Positions 10,113 to 21,271 of a stretch of DNA of 46,854 nt are shown here, in pieces. Every line of letters begins with the position of its first letter. Position 1 is the first letter of the stretch. The DNA lies in the NCBI GenBank assembly GCA_003427395.1, contig BFEA01000239.1, positions 1,089,128-1,135,981 of the forward strand, in the 5' to 3' direction. Position numbers and translations under genes: made by a program. The notes under the pieces are model-generated. The model was given only the letters and a program-made list of their open reading frames with translations. It ran no database searches and had not been told where the DNA came from. Source of the stretch: Chara braunii. Lineage: Eukaryota; Streptophyta; Charophyceae; Charales; Characeae.

Positions 10113-11379
10113 AAGCTACAAAATTGTACACAATCTGCACTAAGACACTCTTTGATGCTTACCGCAGTGTAGTGCACAGACCAACTTATAATTAAACTAA
10201 TTAATCGGTGGCTGCGTCAGAGAGTATATACATTTGGGTCCAACAGGTAAGTTCAGGTTCCTACAAACGAGACCACTTTGACTTTGACTAGTTCGCAAAC
10301 AAAAGCATAATGAACAAAGAACAGTTGTAAATTATGTTGTCTTTCAGATGTCAATGGTTGTACATCTAACTAATCAAGGGTAAAAATAGAATCGCTTGTT
10401 GGGTCTGTTTGCATAATGAAGTCTTGCCCAAACTTATCACCTGGAATCTACCCCTCCCTAAGTTCTTCTTGAATGTCTCTTGTCGTCAACGTCCCTGAGC
10501 GATCCAGATAGTGTGTGTGTCTGAAGGTGTGCACACGGCCCACCCCTGTGCCCCGAGTCCTGCTGAGCTGGCCAGCCGTGCACCGTATTTATCCTCGCGT
10601 GCAGCGAGCCTTACACCAACCGATTGGCTGACCAGGAGGCGTTTTTATGGACAGCCCCTGAAGTCCTCAGGAATTCTTTAACCTCGCAAACATGACGACG
10701 ATCACAGCCAATGGAAGGTATCCCGCCGGTGCTTATTTATAGACGCCCGGTCTCGTCTGTCCCCTAGGGCTGGCCTGCCCTTCTGAAACCCTCTACAACG
10801 CAGCGAGCAGACAAAGGACAAAGCAGCAAAGCATGCGTGCTCTACTCCCGGTGGGTTGGCATGGTGACCGTGACCCAGTGCTTCGTCCAGGGCCCTTCAG
10901 ATAGCTCCGCCCTCTCCTTCCAGATGCTCCACGTGAAGGCTGACAACTCTCAAGGTTGAGCGCACACGACTCTTCGCATGAGAGGACTCTCAAGACAGAA
11001 CACACATCCTCACGGTAAGAAGTGTCGAAGAGGGTAGATAAGGTTAGGTGCAACGTACCTCAAAATAGCTGCCCCCAACCACATATATTCTCACCAGATG
11101 ACCCGATGTTGATTGTGATGACCAATCGCTGCTTCGACACAACCAGCATTGCGCAACCGTTCCACCTCAACATCAATCACACACCGGATAGTTCTCATCA
11201 CACTGCGAGCACCCAATAATCACACCACATAGCCTTCCTGGCGATACCCCTCACCACCTAGGTCGCCTGCTTATCTCCTCCCTCCTCACTACACACGTCC
11301 CACGGCACGGTTGCTCACCGCACACACCGCGTGCATGTACCGCATTAGGCAGAAGATAAGCGCCAGATAAGCGCACCGA
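10113..11379. other. non-coding, probable leader/LTR region
   Basis: No convincing gene. An 86-codon ORF at 10793-11053 (-) lacks recognisable motifs. On the minus strand a TATAAATAA box lies at 10733-10741, upstream of the minus-strand gag start, so the 5' LTR promoter of that gypsy could lie here. I cannot define LTR ends, because no second copy is in the window. Confidence 0.35.
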
Positions 11380-11397
11380 ACCACAACTCCGATACCA
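11380..11397 (-). promoter_or_regulatory. primer-binding-site-like sequence
   Basis: The minus strand reads TGGTATCGGAGTTGTGG. Many plant LTR elements carry TGGTATCAGAGC, complementary to the 3' end of initiator tRNA-Met; this differs by one base over the first 12. Its orientation fits the minus-strand gypsy, but it is about 1.27 kb from that gag start, so it may belong to another, decayed element. Confidence 0.5.
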
Positions 11398-14164
11398 AAT
11401 TGCAAGGAAGATGAGCAATAGCGAACCTCATCAATCAACAGAATCATACACATGAGACCAAATAGTCGCGACCTCGAACCAAAAGCAGAATTGCATCATG
11501 AGTTTCACCAAATAAGAGCACACCAAAAACTCATAATTGACAATGCTGGAATAGGCTCATCATCATCAACAAAGAACCAATGTTGATATCATATCTGGCG
11601 CTCGGTGCCCAGACTGCGAATGGTAGATCCTATCTAGCCTAGACTACAATGCCGCTGATGACGTCAACAGCTTCCCAAGTACGAGCAGACCTCGGCCAAT
11701 GCCGCACGTGTCAAGCACCAGGTATGTCTCTCGTATCACTCACAACCGCGTTCCCCAACTCACAGATGCCACTTGCACCCAAGGACCACCATACGCCCCA
11801 TCCAACATACAGCAGCGCAGCTCGGCTATGGCTGCCTGCTCCTTCCAGCTCGCGTGAGCCTGGCAGGCGACAGCGCAACAGCGCTTGCCCGAATACCCAA
11901 TGCGTAGGTAGGCCCTTCCCTATATCGAAGTGGCCTGTTGCTGCGCGCTGTGCTGCGGTACTGGGCCCCGGCCCAGAAGCTTCCGGTAGGCCCAGGGAGG
12001 CTGAGCCTCGATCCGAAGTCAACAGGCCTAGGGCCTGTGGTGGTTACCAGCACCCAACTGCCCTCAGCCTTTGTTCAGTCCACTTTGTGTATCTGGCCCA
12101 GAGCCTGCCTCAGTTACATGCAATGCGAGGCAGCCTAGGTCTGGGCGTCTCCAACCAACTGGCGCTGCGGACCAGCCTGAAATTTCCCCAGTTGCGTAGT
12201 GACCCCAAAAATGGCCTGAGGGCCTCGGTCGTGCCTGCCTTCACTTAGGGCGGCCGACTGAGTAAAAAATAGGCCCTGTAAAGCAAATCGAGGGCCTGTG
12301 CCTTGCAATTGGAATACGAAACACTTCAATTTTCAAAATAGGGAATCGGTTACGAAACTGAAGGTTACACACATGTAATTAGAAAAAAAACATACGAATT
12401 TTAGGTATAGATAATAGATATCCAAGAAGGATTTTCGAAATAGAATCTCAAACTTCGGTTTGAGGATCATTTGGCGAAGACGTTAGGCACATATTTGAGG
12501 AAAATTTTTAGAGAATCTGTTCGAAATCATACTTGATAAGAGTTTAAAGAGTATTTTAGAAGATAGTTGTATAACAGAATCAAAAATATTTCAAGATAGA
12601 TGCAATGATGAGTGGATTCAGAATTTTGAGCATACAGAACTAGAAGTCAGATACCTACCAGGTACGCAAAACAAGGATGGACCAAGATCCGAAAAACAAA
12701 ATGAGGATACGACTCAGATAAAACTAAATTACTACCCATCAGATCCACTATGGAGATTTAGAGCAGTACTTTGGATGATGACATCGACAAGCTGCTGCAC
12801 GCCGAGCTCCCTTCGCCTCGTGAAGACGCCTTGATCTGCGTGGAGTCACTCAACCCTGCCAATGATCACGAAACGCTCCACTCCTGCTATCCCCTGATCC
12901 AACTGCCAGACCGCTATCCCGACCAAACTCATCCCCTGCCTCTTCCTGCGAGAGAAGCACCTTCTCCTCCCCATAGCCAGTGCCGGTGCAGCCCCCTGGC
13001 GAAGTGCGCTGGCCAGAAGAGATTAATAGGACACCGCCGCCTACCTAAAACTTCTTGAAGGCGATTGTGTTGTGAGTAACAGCGTCAAGCCCGTCAACGC
13101 GGCCTCACAGAGAGTTCAATCCATGTACAACGATCCTCAAACAACCAGATCAGACGAAACAAGAGACACAGAAATAGAGGTTGGAGTAGGAGAAGAGAAA
13201 ACCCAGGGCACTCATAGCCCTCCCTCTCTTTGATATACAGTATTATACACGCTTTCTCTTCTTTTCACTATAACCCCAACAACCCACCCATGCCACGCGG
13301 CATCCTACCCTCCATTACTCATCATACCCTACCCAACATTCTCCCCACCATGCACCGTCACTCGCGCCTTCCCCGACATGACGTCCACCACCCCCTGCCA
13401 ACCACACGCCCCTCCTGCCTCGCCTCAATGGAGTCCCGCGACGCGCCCTCCGCTAAGCTGTGGCAAACGCGATAATCGCTCTGTGGCTTCCACCCCGACG
13501 CGCGTCCGCTCTCCATTGCTTCGACCCAGGTGGGGCGCAGCGCTCCCGGTAGCGCTGCGCGCCATTGGCATCCCCAGAGTCGGTACAAACATTGAGCGAC
13601 AGGAGTACACATGTCCACAGTTTTCTTTTCAGGGCCAGAGAGGTCACTGTTGATAATTTCTCAGTGAACCATACACAGAGGAGCTTCTCTTTCCACTGTT
13701 CTTTCTGTTTCCGGAAATTTATTTGCATTCAAATTGCACATGAAAAACCCCGGTACTGACTTCCATGTCGACACTCAGATCTTTGCCTCTTCCAGTAAGG
13801 ACGAGCATAGAGTTCCGTCAGCAACAGTCCAGTATGGCTGTCCGAATACTTCCAACGCAGGCACACGTATGAGATAGCACACAAAGCATGCACCAGTTCA
13901 CTCAAAAGAGATGCACTCAAAGGAGATTAGTCTTTGATTTGCACAGATCTTAGATGCACAGTTCGGACCAAACAAAACAAGAGGTAGCCAATGGCAACTG
14001 GCAATTGCCTAGGCTGAAAATGTCTACCCAAAAGGGAATACATTATGTCCCTGCATGTCCTGGAGGACTTGTTTTGTTTCACTTGCAATTTTACATTTAC
14101 TATATCATCACTGTTTCCCCTTTAAAGGATCCGTTCTGTCCATTCCCCGGATTCAATCTCAGTG

Positions 14165-14166
<2 letters not shown>
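11398..14166. other. no clear gene; degenerate sequence
   Basis: Several ORFs occur here (for example 11649-12248 +, 199 codons; 12771-13058 +; 13230-13475 +), but none shows a recognised domain and overlapping frames are open on both strands. The 12771-13058 frame (LDDDIDKLLHAELPSP, ALICVESLNPANDHETL) has fairly natural composition and may be a retroelement fragment. TGGCGCTCGGTGCC at 11598-11611 resembles a primer-binding site of another tRNA type, but too weakly to call. Confidence 0.4.

Positions 14167-14247
<81 letters not shown>
14167..14247. repeat. (TC)n microsatellite abutting an assembly gap
   Basis: At least 81 bases of pure TC run directly into the N gap, so the array is longer than shown. 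The ORFs that cross it are artefacts of this repeat. Confidence 0.97.
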
Positions 14248-14311
14248 NNNNNNNNNNNNNNNNNNNNNNNNNNNNNNNNNNNNNNNNNNNNNNNNNNNNN
14301 NNNNNNNNNNN
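14248..14311. other. assembly gap (64 N)
   Basis: A run of N that starts inside the TC microsatellite, probably an unresolved repeat; the sequence resumes with a pyrimidine-rich TTTTTCTCTCCCAG. Confidence 0.99.
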
Positions 14312-14333
14312 GGCTCTCCTTTTTCTCTCCCAG

Positions 14334-14495
14334 TGGGTGGATGAGCTTCTCCTGTGTACTATTGGCAGCTGCATGATTAACCATATATATGAGATCACGG
14401 ACCCACAATCACAGGAGGCAAAAGTTTGTGCAGAGCTTCTGTATGGTGAACATGCTGATCTAACCACATACAATGGGGGACAGTTGGGATCTTGA
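14334..14495 (+). other. possible coding exon, unidentified
   Basis: A pyrimidine-rich stretch ending TTTTTCTCTCCCAG (a good splice acceptor) is followed by an open frame, WVDELLLCTIGSCMINHIYE and then DPQSQEAKVCAELLYGEH, closing at TGA 14493-14495. The composition is that of a real globular protein rather than of the surrounding low-complexity DNA. I do not recognise the protein. It could be a terminal exon, a decayed gene piece, or a fragment carried by a transposon. Confidence 0.35.
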
Positions 14496-14639
14496 TTGGT
14501 GGCCACTTTGTGGGTGATTCTGCTTTCCTCTCAATTCGGCAAACAAGAGGTTAACTCGAGAGCCGTCTGCCCTATCAAGCCCCCCAGCTTAGAGTCAAGT
14601 TAGTACCAGCTGTATTCAGCATGATTTATTGGTCAGATA

Positions 14640-14739
14640 CAGCTAGTGAAGGACATTGTGCTGGATCCCTTTCTTCTTTTACGAGAAAAAAGATCTACTG
14701 GTGACAAGCTGCAGTTGCTGGAAACTTGCTCCAGATTTC
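14640..14739 (+). other. second possible coding exon, unidentified
   Basis: After ATTTATTGGTCAG (acceptor-like) the frame reads IQLVKDIVLDPFLLLREKRS and then TGDKLQLLETCSR, with amphipathic, protein-like composition, before a T-rich stretch. There is no clear GT donor at the end. It lies 145 bases after the exon candidate at 14334-14495 on the same strand, so the two may belong to one gene or gene remnant. Confidence 0.3.
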
Positions 14740-14973
14740 CTTTTTTTTTGTCAAAAGAAGAGGGCCAGGGCCTTCAGACAAAGGCATATGAACCTGTGGT
14801 GGGCCCCAACCAACTGACCGCCATCAATTTATAATTTACTGATTTTTTTTTTCATTACAATTCTGCCTGCCCGGCAATTGATAGTTCGACTATCAGTCAT
14901 TGCTTCCTTTTCTTTTTTTTTCTAAACAACGAAACTTTTTTTTTGGGGACCCCACTATTCAGGGCGATACAAG

Positions 14974-15062
14974 CAGCACTCAATAGTGCTGACCACCAAG
15001 AGTGATGACTCCAATCTATCAGTGGGGAGCTGCGCCTGCTGCAAGCCGGGTGCCGCGTGTAC
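14974..15062 (+). repeat. hairpin plus ATCTATTGGTGGGG module, copy 1 (diverged)
   Basis: A 7-bp hairpin (CAGCACT/AGTGCTG, 14974-14991) is followed 19 bases later by the module (ATCTATCAGTGGGGAGC, from 15011), which recurs at 15641, 16476, 17163 and 21545. The following 150 bases also resemble those after the 16476 copy (GGGTGTCAGA versus GGGTGCCAGA), so the repeat is longer than the module. Confidence 0.6.
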
Positions 15063-15640
15063 AACAGGTTAATGGGACGGTACATCCATTTCGTCCCCGT
15101 CCCTTTGTCTCAAGGGAACTCTGGAAATCCCTTGAGATTGTAGGACCTCAAATGTTGGCCCCCCATAAGTGGGTGTCAGACTGCCGACTTGCTGCAGCTC
15201 GATTGGCTGAAACTCAGTTTTTTTCCGTTTTTTTCTTTTCTTAAACCACCACTACCTTTCAGAGCATAAGGCTGACCTAGACCGTATTCTTCGGAGGCCG
15301 AGTGCCACCAGACCAAAATGGTTGGTGGCGCCAGCCAGTACGAAAGAAAAGGAGGTCCCACTGCCACTTCGGCAAAGCTTGGCATGCAGTAAAGGCTTTG
15401 AGGTAGTCGTGGTTTGGATCACCAGTACTTGGCCCAGCTAGAGTAGAAACGTTTCTAGTTGGATGAATTTGGGCTCTTATGTAGTGGCCTGTACGTTTGC
15501 TAAAGTTGTGGCTTGTTAAGGTGCACAACTGTAGGAAGTACTGGTGGTTTAAACTTTAAATAGCATCCTGCTTTAGGATCTGGCCTATAGAGCAAAAACA
15601 TAGAGTCCGGTGCAACCAGTCGATCGAGGCGCGTTAGCGG

Positions 15641-15720
15641 AATTTCCTGCTCCCCACCAATAGATGGAGCCTTCCCGAAGGTGCTGGTGGTGTCTGCTCC
15701 TATTAGCATGCCCAGCAACC
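15641..15720 (-). repeat. hairpin plus ATCTATTGGTGGGG module, copy 2 (minus)
   Basis: The module reads GGCTCCATCTATTGGTGGGG on the minus strand (15671 downward). Just outside it, 15680-15687 and 15712-15720 can pair (GGTGCTGG with CCAGCAACC, one bulge). An (ATA)n tract at 15734-15759 lies beyond the hairpin. Confidence 0.6.
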
Positions 15721-15917
15721 GCTCGGGTTGTTAAAAATAATAATAATAATAATAATAAATCATGGAAATCGTAAGGGATAGTCCTTACAATCATGGGAAA
15801 TTATAGATGTGATGCTAGCCTGAGACAACGACAGATTGTGATGATGAGCCTGCGAAGAGGAGGAAATGGAGCATGCAATCAAATAAACTTCTGCGGTGGG
15901 AGTTTCACCCTGAAGCA

Positions 15918-15990
15918 CCTGAAGTAGCTCAGTTTATTACCACGTATGGCTCCTAACCATAAGGTCGGAGGTTCAAGCCCTCCCTCTAGT
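15918..15990 (+). pseudogene. tRNA-Asn-derived sequence with CCU anticodon
   Basis: 73 nt that can be aligned to a tRNA. The anticodon stem TATGG/CCATA is perfect with the 7-nt loop CTCCTAA, and the T arm GGAGG/CCTCC is perfect with loop TTCAAGC, giving the box B GGTTCAAGCCC. The arms match plant tRNA-Asn, but the anticodon would be CCU instead of GUU. The D arm has lost its 3' strand and the acceptor stem pairs in only about 5 of 7 positions. It is therefore a tRNA pseudogene or the head of a SINE. The following 180 bases contain internal repeats (TAAAGATCATGTAAAGACCC twice), which could be a SINE body. Confidence 0.72.
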
Positions 15991-16421
15991 GCTAAAGGGA
16001 ATGCATTCTCTCTTTCCTTACGTTATTATAAAGACCTTATAACGTAAAGACCCTGGCTTCTGTTGGGTTCAAAATGTTCCCTTATAAAGATCATGTAAAG
16101 ACCCTGTAAAGATCATGTAAAGACCCTGGTCTCTTCTGTTGCGTTCAAATTGTTCCCCGATTTCCTTTCTTTCTTTTGTCCTTTTACAAAACAGTGCAAA
16201 TTTTCATTATAACAAGAGAAAGTGGAGGCCAGGAATCCCTCCACAAACAACCTGGAAGAAAACTGCTGGGACCATTACCCAGCTTCAGTGAAGGCGTTGG
16301 GAAACTGGAGTCTAGGGACAGAAATGGCCAAATCAGGATCGCCGCCCTGACAAAAGTCACAAAACCCAACCCTGGGAGAACAAACCTTCGATACATGGCC
16401 TTAAAAAAGTCTCCTCAGTAT

Positions 16422-16535
16422 CTAGTAGGAAGGGTGATAAGAGCATCCCTTTCCTACTAAGGCCCATTCAGGTCACTCCATCTATTGGTGGGGAGCTGCA
16501 CCTGCTAGAAACAGGGTCCAGCATCCCTCATACAT
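16422..16535 (+). repeat. hairpin plus ATCTATTGGTGGGG module, copy 3
   Basis: A 12-13 bp inverted repeat (TAGTAGGAAGGG with CCCTTTCCTACTA) spans 16422-16459. Sixteen bases later the module begins (CTCCATCTATTGGTGGGGAG), followed by CAGGGTCCAGCATCCCTCAT. The hairpin sequence is unrelated to that of the other copies, while the module is conserved. Confidence 0.7.
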
Positions 16536-16689
16536 AATTGGAATACGGAAACAGCATGAGTGAAAGTGAGAACGTCCGTCCCCCCATCTAAAGGAACGTC
16601 AAAGCCTCTTTGCCCATTTGTGGGTGCCAGATCTCAAATCTACTTACTAGCTCTAGCTACCAGATGTCACTCAGCAGCCCAGACCGACG

Positions 16690-16772
16690 CCTGCCTCGTT
16701 CGAACTCAGGTCTCCGTTTCAATAGTTTCTGACTTTCTGGGTGTACCAAGTTACCAGCTAAGCTAGGCCAGT
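16690..16772 (-). repeat. tRNA-like sequence (probable SINE head)
   Basis: On the minus strand a box A (TAGCTTAGCTGGTAAC, 16750-16765) and a box B-like motif (GAGTTCGAACG, 16697-16707) are spaced as in a tRNA gene, the arrangement of a Pol III internal promoter. The arms do not fold into a full cloverleaf. Its position beyond the 16476 module suggests that a minus-strand SINE runs from here toward 16422. Confidence 0.55.
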
Positions 16773-17043
16773 TGGTTGTCATGCCAATTTTAAACCACCA
16801 CCAATCCGCGCCCTGCCTGCGCTGTAGATTTTTCTCATCCCGCGTGCCAACGCAAAATCTACATTAATCAGGCATGGGAGAGGTTCGGTCAGGGTGGGGC
16901 TGGTGGGCCCACATTACATACAGAGCGACATTGTGTGACATTGGGCGTTACATAAGGCCACACTCCACTACACAACACTCTATGTGCTTTCTTTTCATTT
17001 ACTTTCAGTTTTTTTATCACAGCCTGTGGGCAGGCACCGCTAC

Positions 17044-17206
17044 CTTCTTCCCCCGAACACAACGTACGGTCATTATAGCTATATTTGAGGGATCTTTCAG
17101 TCTAGATAAAGCTATAATGACTGTACGTTATATTCGGGAGAAGAAGGCAGCACTCTCGGGGAGGCTCCATCTATTGGTGGGGAGCAGCACCGGCTGGAAA
17201 ACGGTG
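17044..17206 (+). repeat. 37-bp inverted repeat plus module, copy 4
   Basis: Arms at 17044-17080 and 17110-17146 are reverse complements over 37 bases with about four mismatches, around a 29-base loop, making a long stem. Sixteen bases later the GGCTCCATCTATTGGTGGGG module follows (17163), then GCTGGAAAACGG. The stem is long enough to resemble a miRNA precursor or small MITE. Confidence 0.75.
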
Positions 17207-17513
17207 TGCAACTTAATCTGAACGGATTTTAGAGATAATGCTCTCTTGTTTTGGTTTGCTTTTCCCTTTTGCCCTCAGTTGTAATGTTTTCATGCTTCGA
17301 TTTGGTTTTTGGTGCTGCTTTTGAATCCTTGCCAGTATGAATGAGTGCACAGTCACACGAGGCCTCCAAAAGCTTGATTTGGGCCTACATGCACCGAACC
17401 CAAGATTATGCCTCATAGTGAATATGCCCCCTAGTTCGTGATGGGAAAGGATGCTATCAAATCCACATCATACACTACCCAACCGGCCATTTTCCTCCGG
17501 AGTAAACAGTAAT

Positions 17514-18075
17514 GCAATGGTCCTGCAACTACACACAGTTGCCTTTCTAACTTCTCAGTCACCATCTGCGCACGCTAACAGTTTCAGGTCATTCTCGCTC
17601 CCCTCAGTCGCACGGTTTTTTTGCAGCCCTGGATCTCGGACATCTATGGCATTTCTACGACATGCATTGGACACCCACGACAGAATATGGCCTCTGCGGT
17701 AGAACTCCGAAGGACCTAAACCTATTTCGGCAAAGTACGAGTAAGACCATGGATTTAGCAGTTCGACTTCAGAGGTTGCAGGCTGTTTGGTTGAGATTCG
17801 AGTGGGACCAAGGGACCTTGGAACTCACCCAGGGTGCATTTGGACGTCGCCAGCCCAGACGGCACTGCTCCCACTGCCCGCGACAGTATAAGTGACCGGC
17901 AGCGCAGCAGTAGGCGCAGGTTGCTGGACTTGTTGGATCTGCTGGATTTCCCGTGATCCTCCTTTCGCTGTGCGCCCCCCAGCAGCGCTCAGTGCATAAG
18001 CAAATCTGCAGGCAGACATGTCACTTCATCAGCCAGTCTGAGGAGAGTCATTTCTCCTTCGCCAATTTTGGCGAA
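17514..18075 (+). repeat. split direct repeat A1 (left terminus)
   Basis: 562 bp that recur, diverged, at 34336-34896 in the same orientation. The repeat starts GCAATGGTCCTGCAACTACAC and ends near TCTCCTTCGCCAATTTTGGCG. The flank just left of it (17483-17513) resembles the flank right of B2 (35037-35067). Confidence 0.88.
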
Positions 18076-18228
18076 AGGGACTCTCAGGTCGCAGTCCCTC
18101 GGGCCGCCCGTCGTCAGTCAGGGTAACACTGCCACCGTCGTCTCTCCAAGTCAGTCACAAGTCAGCGGTTCTTTTCGGTTAGTCTTTTCTGTCAGTCCAC
18201 CCCACCCGGGTAAGTCCACCTCACCACC

Positions 18229-19690
18229 ATGAACCCGTCTGCTTGCAGAATTGGAGACCTACCCCCCCCCCTGTCTAACCCCNCCACTAATCCTAATCCC
18301 CACCAACAGCATGCCTCAGTCGCCTCCCCGTCTCCATCCTCTTCCTTCCAGTCACTACCCTCCATCAACACACCACTTTTCGATCCATTCCTCCTGTCAT
18401 TTTTCCCTCCAACCTCACAGTCCAGTCACAAGAACCCATCCCCGACGGGCAGCTAGCCACAATCTTCTCCTCCCTCATCACGCCGCTAAGATCTTCCATA
18501 ACTTTACCACCAATAGCCATCGACAGAAATATCCAGTCTATTTTCGTCCTTGACCCTCCCACGGCCTCGCTTCTCCCTCTTCACTTTTTCTACCTCCCTT
18601 TCATCTTCCCAGACACCGTAACTTCTTTACAATCAACCTTCGTTGAAGGAAGGTACAAATCCAACCTTGTCACCTCCGATTTACTCGAATTCGTAGAAGT
18701 AGTCGTCTTTTGTACCTTCTAAAATGGTGCACAGTTTTTCTCACACACGATCAAGCCATGCAGCTCCTCTCTCACTCCTTCTACTCTAATCTTCTTCTCT
18801 CACTAATGACTTTTGACACTCGGAGTCTGAATGTGAAAGCGGTTTCACATCAGGAGCAGGCCACGGCAAGCGCCGAGTTGGCTAACTTCAAGGAGCAGCA
18901 CGCACACGATCTGCGCATCCACCTCTACTGTTTCTCACTTTGCTTGGCTTCAGCAAGAGACGACTCCAAGTTCTGGGTTAACGGCGGCCTTCTCAGCATA
19001 GCAGAGAACCTTCCTTCACTTGGAAGGCTACCAGGCTTCATATCTCCTCTCGCCTTCTTCTTCAAAGGCTTCTTCAAGCAGCTCATCAAGGGAGACACCT
19101 CCCACCTCTTTCTTCATCAACTCATTCAATCTGGACCAAGACCCTGGTTCAGTTTGCTCACAGATCAAGCGTGCGGGAATCAAACCAAGTACCAATAAGC
19201 ACCGGATTTTCCGAGAGAAGCCTCCTATCCGTCGCAGCCTGCACTTTCGCGCCTTATTTTGAAACTTCAGGACACAACTCACATTTTCTCCTTCATCGAT
19301 CACGACAATCAGGATGCCGCAGAGGAGGAAGGTTGAAGATCCTCTTCCCAGAAGAAGAAGGACATACTGAAGAGCTTCGGATTATGCCTCCGAATTGGAC
19401 CCCCCCCTCTCCCAACCAGTCGATCCCTGTCCAGCAGCTCCTCATAATCCCGCAACCTCACCAGTCTGCCACCCAAATCTCATCCCCCTCTTCTCTGACC
19501 CCCCCCATCCCGAAAGCCCCAGGAGCTAAGAGAAGGGCACGCATCTTTAGGGGTCTGGATTACATTTTCCTCTTCTGCATAATCTCCCTCTTCTTACTTG
19601 TCCTCTTTATCTATTTTATCCTATTCTTCCGCTCGCCCCTTCCCACCCCCTTCCTTCCCCAAAACCCAAGTAAGAAGCATTAGCTAGTAA
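18229..19690 (+). pseudogene. gag-like first ORF region of the DIRS element (fragmented)
   Basis: ATG at 18229 begins MNPSACRIGDLPPPLSN and is followed by a Ser/Pro-rich stretch interrupted by a TAG and a frame change. Protein-like segments then occur in successive frames: VLDPPTASLLPLHFFYLPF (about 18545-18720), LRIHLYCFSLCLASARDDSK (18710-19198), and a segment ending in a hydrophobic helix, YIFLFCIISLFLLVLFIYFI (19557-19620). It lies just inside A1, where DIRS elements carry their gag-like ORF; the assignment rests on position and composition only. The single N at 18283 lies inside it. Confidence 0.4.
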
Positions 19691-20210
19691 GGTCGATGTC
19701 AGTACAGTCAGGCTTGCTGCTTGTCCTTCCTTATTGCGCTTTGTAATAATGGAAGGACGCGAGGAGTGGAATATCAAATGGATGACCAAGCCTTAATTAG
19801 GAGGATGAAAAAGGAGAAGAAAAGTAGGAGGGGAAGAGGGGAGAAGTCAAGGAAGGGTGTAACAAAGAGGGTCGCTCGCTGCTGTCTTTTCATTATTCTC
19901 TGTAACAAGTAGAAAGGAGCGAGAAATATCGTAAGAATGGATGGGTAAGTTCTGATTAAAAAAAAAAAAAAAAAGTTGGCAAGCGGGGAGAAGAAGAGCA
20001 AGTAGGGGGAGACATCGACGAATGTAGTGAAGGAGAAAAGTCGTCAAACCCAAAGATGTGGCAGTATTAAGTCCCCAATTAAGGAGGACATCAGAATTGT
20101 GAATATACTAATATATCAAAGGATTTGTTTCATTTCATGCTTAATCTTTCCCTTCTCTCCTTTCGGGTATTCAATATTCCTTTTCCCCTTCCAAGCCCCT
20201 AATCCATTAC

Positions 20211-20247
<37 letters not shown>

Positions 20248-21220
20248 GGAAGGGGACAAACGAAAATCAGCCGTTCCTAAACTTTGAGTTCACACCAACC
20301 ACATCAAGCGGTTACTCAATCAAGATTGACTACTTTATCATCTGATTGATTAACCACTTGGTAAAGATCAAACCAAGCACATCACTCCAACCCGCCATTC
20401 AGAGAGCGACAGTATTAAGTTCCCAATTAAGGAGGACATCCAAATTATGAATATAGCAAAAATAAAAAAAAATAAAAATATTGTTTGGAAGCCATGTAAG
20501 ATTTAATGCTTAATCTTTTCCTTCTCTCCTTTCGGATTTTCAATATTCCTCTTCCCCTTCCAAACCCATAATCCATTGCATTAAAAAAAAAAGGAAAAAA
20601 AGAGCGGAAGGGGACAAACGAAAATCAGCCATTCGTACAACTTGATTTCGCACCAACCAAATCGAGCGGTTACTCAATCAAGAGACACTACTTTGCTCAT
20701 CTGATTGATTAACTGCTTCGTAAAGATCAAACCAACCATATCACTCCAACCCACCACTCAGATTGATCCGGTTTAATCTTTCCTTCTCACTTTGCCTCGT
20801 ATCCATTCCATTTCAGAAATAGTCATTCTCATACTTTAAGTTCATCAATCTGATCAACCGGTTGCTCAACCAGGTAAAAGTACCTTAGATCAACTGATTG
20901 TCTAACTGGTGGATTTAACAACAACCAACCACAAAAATATCCCAATCATCATTGGTTAGATCCATCCTTTATCAAAGTTTAAAACACACAACCACGCATC
21001 CATATCAGTTCGTAAAAGCAGTATCTCTATATTTAATGACTTGCTCAAAATCACGCTCCTCACCACCTACTCCAACCTCTCTTATTTTTAGCAAATCTTA
21101 CAAGTTAAAAAAAAAAAAAAAAAAAAGGGAGAGGAGGGACAGAAAAGAAGGCGGGGGGGACTTTGGGAAAGATTATCAACCCTCAAATCATTTCTTCGAT
21201 CCCATGTCACTCAGCCAGCC

Positions 21221-21271
<51 letters not shown>

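Noticed and set aside
11649-12248. 199-codon ORF
   Set aside because: Pro/Ser/Arg-rich, with other frames open on both strands over the same bases and no domain recognised.
13954-14506. ORFs of Leu-Ser or Arg-Glu repeats crossing the N gap
   Set aside because: They are translations of the TC microsatellite and of N bases.
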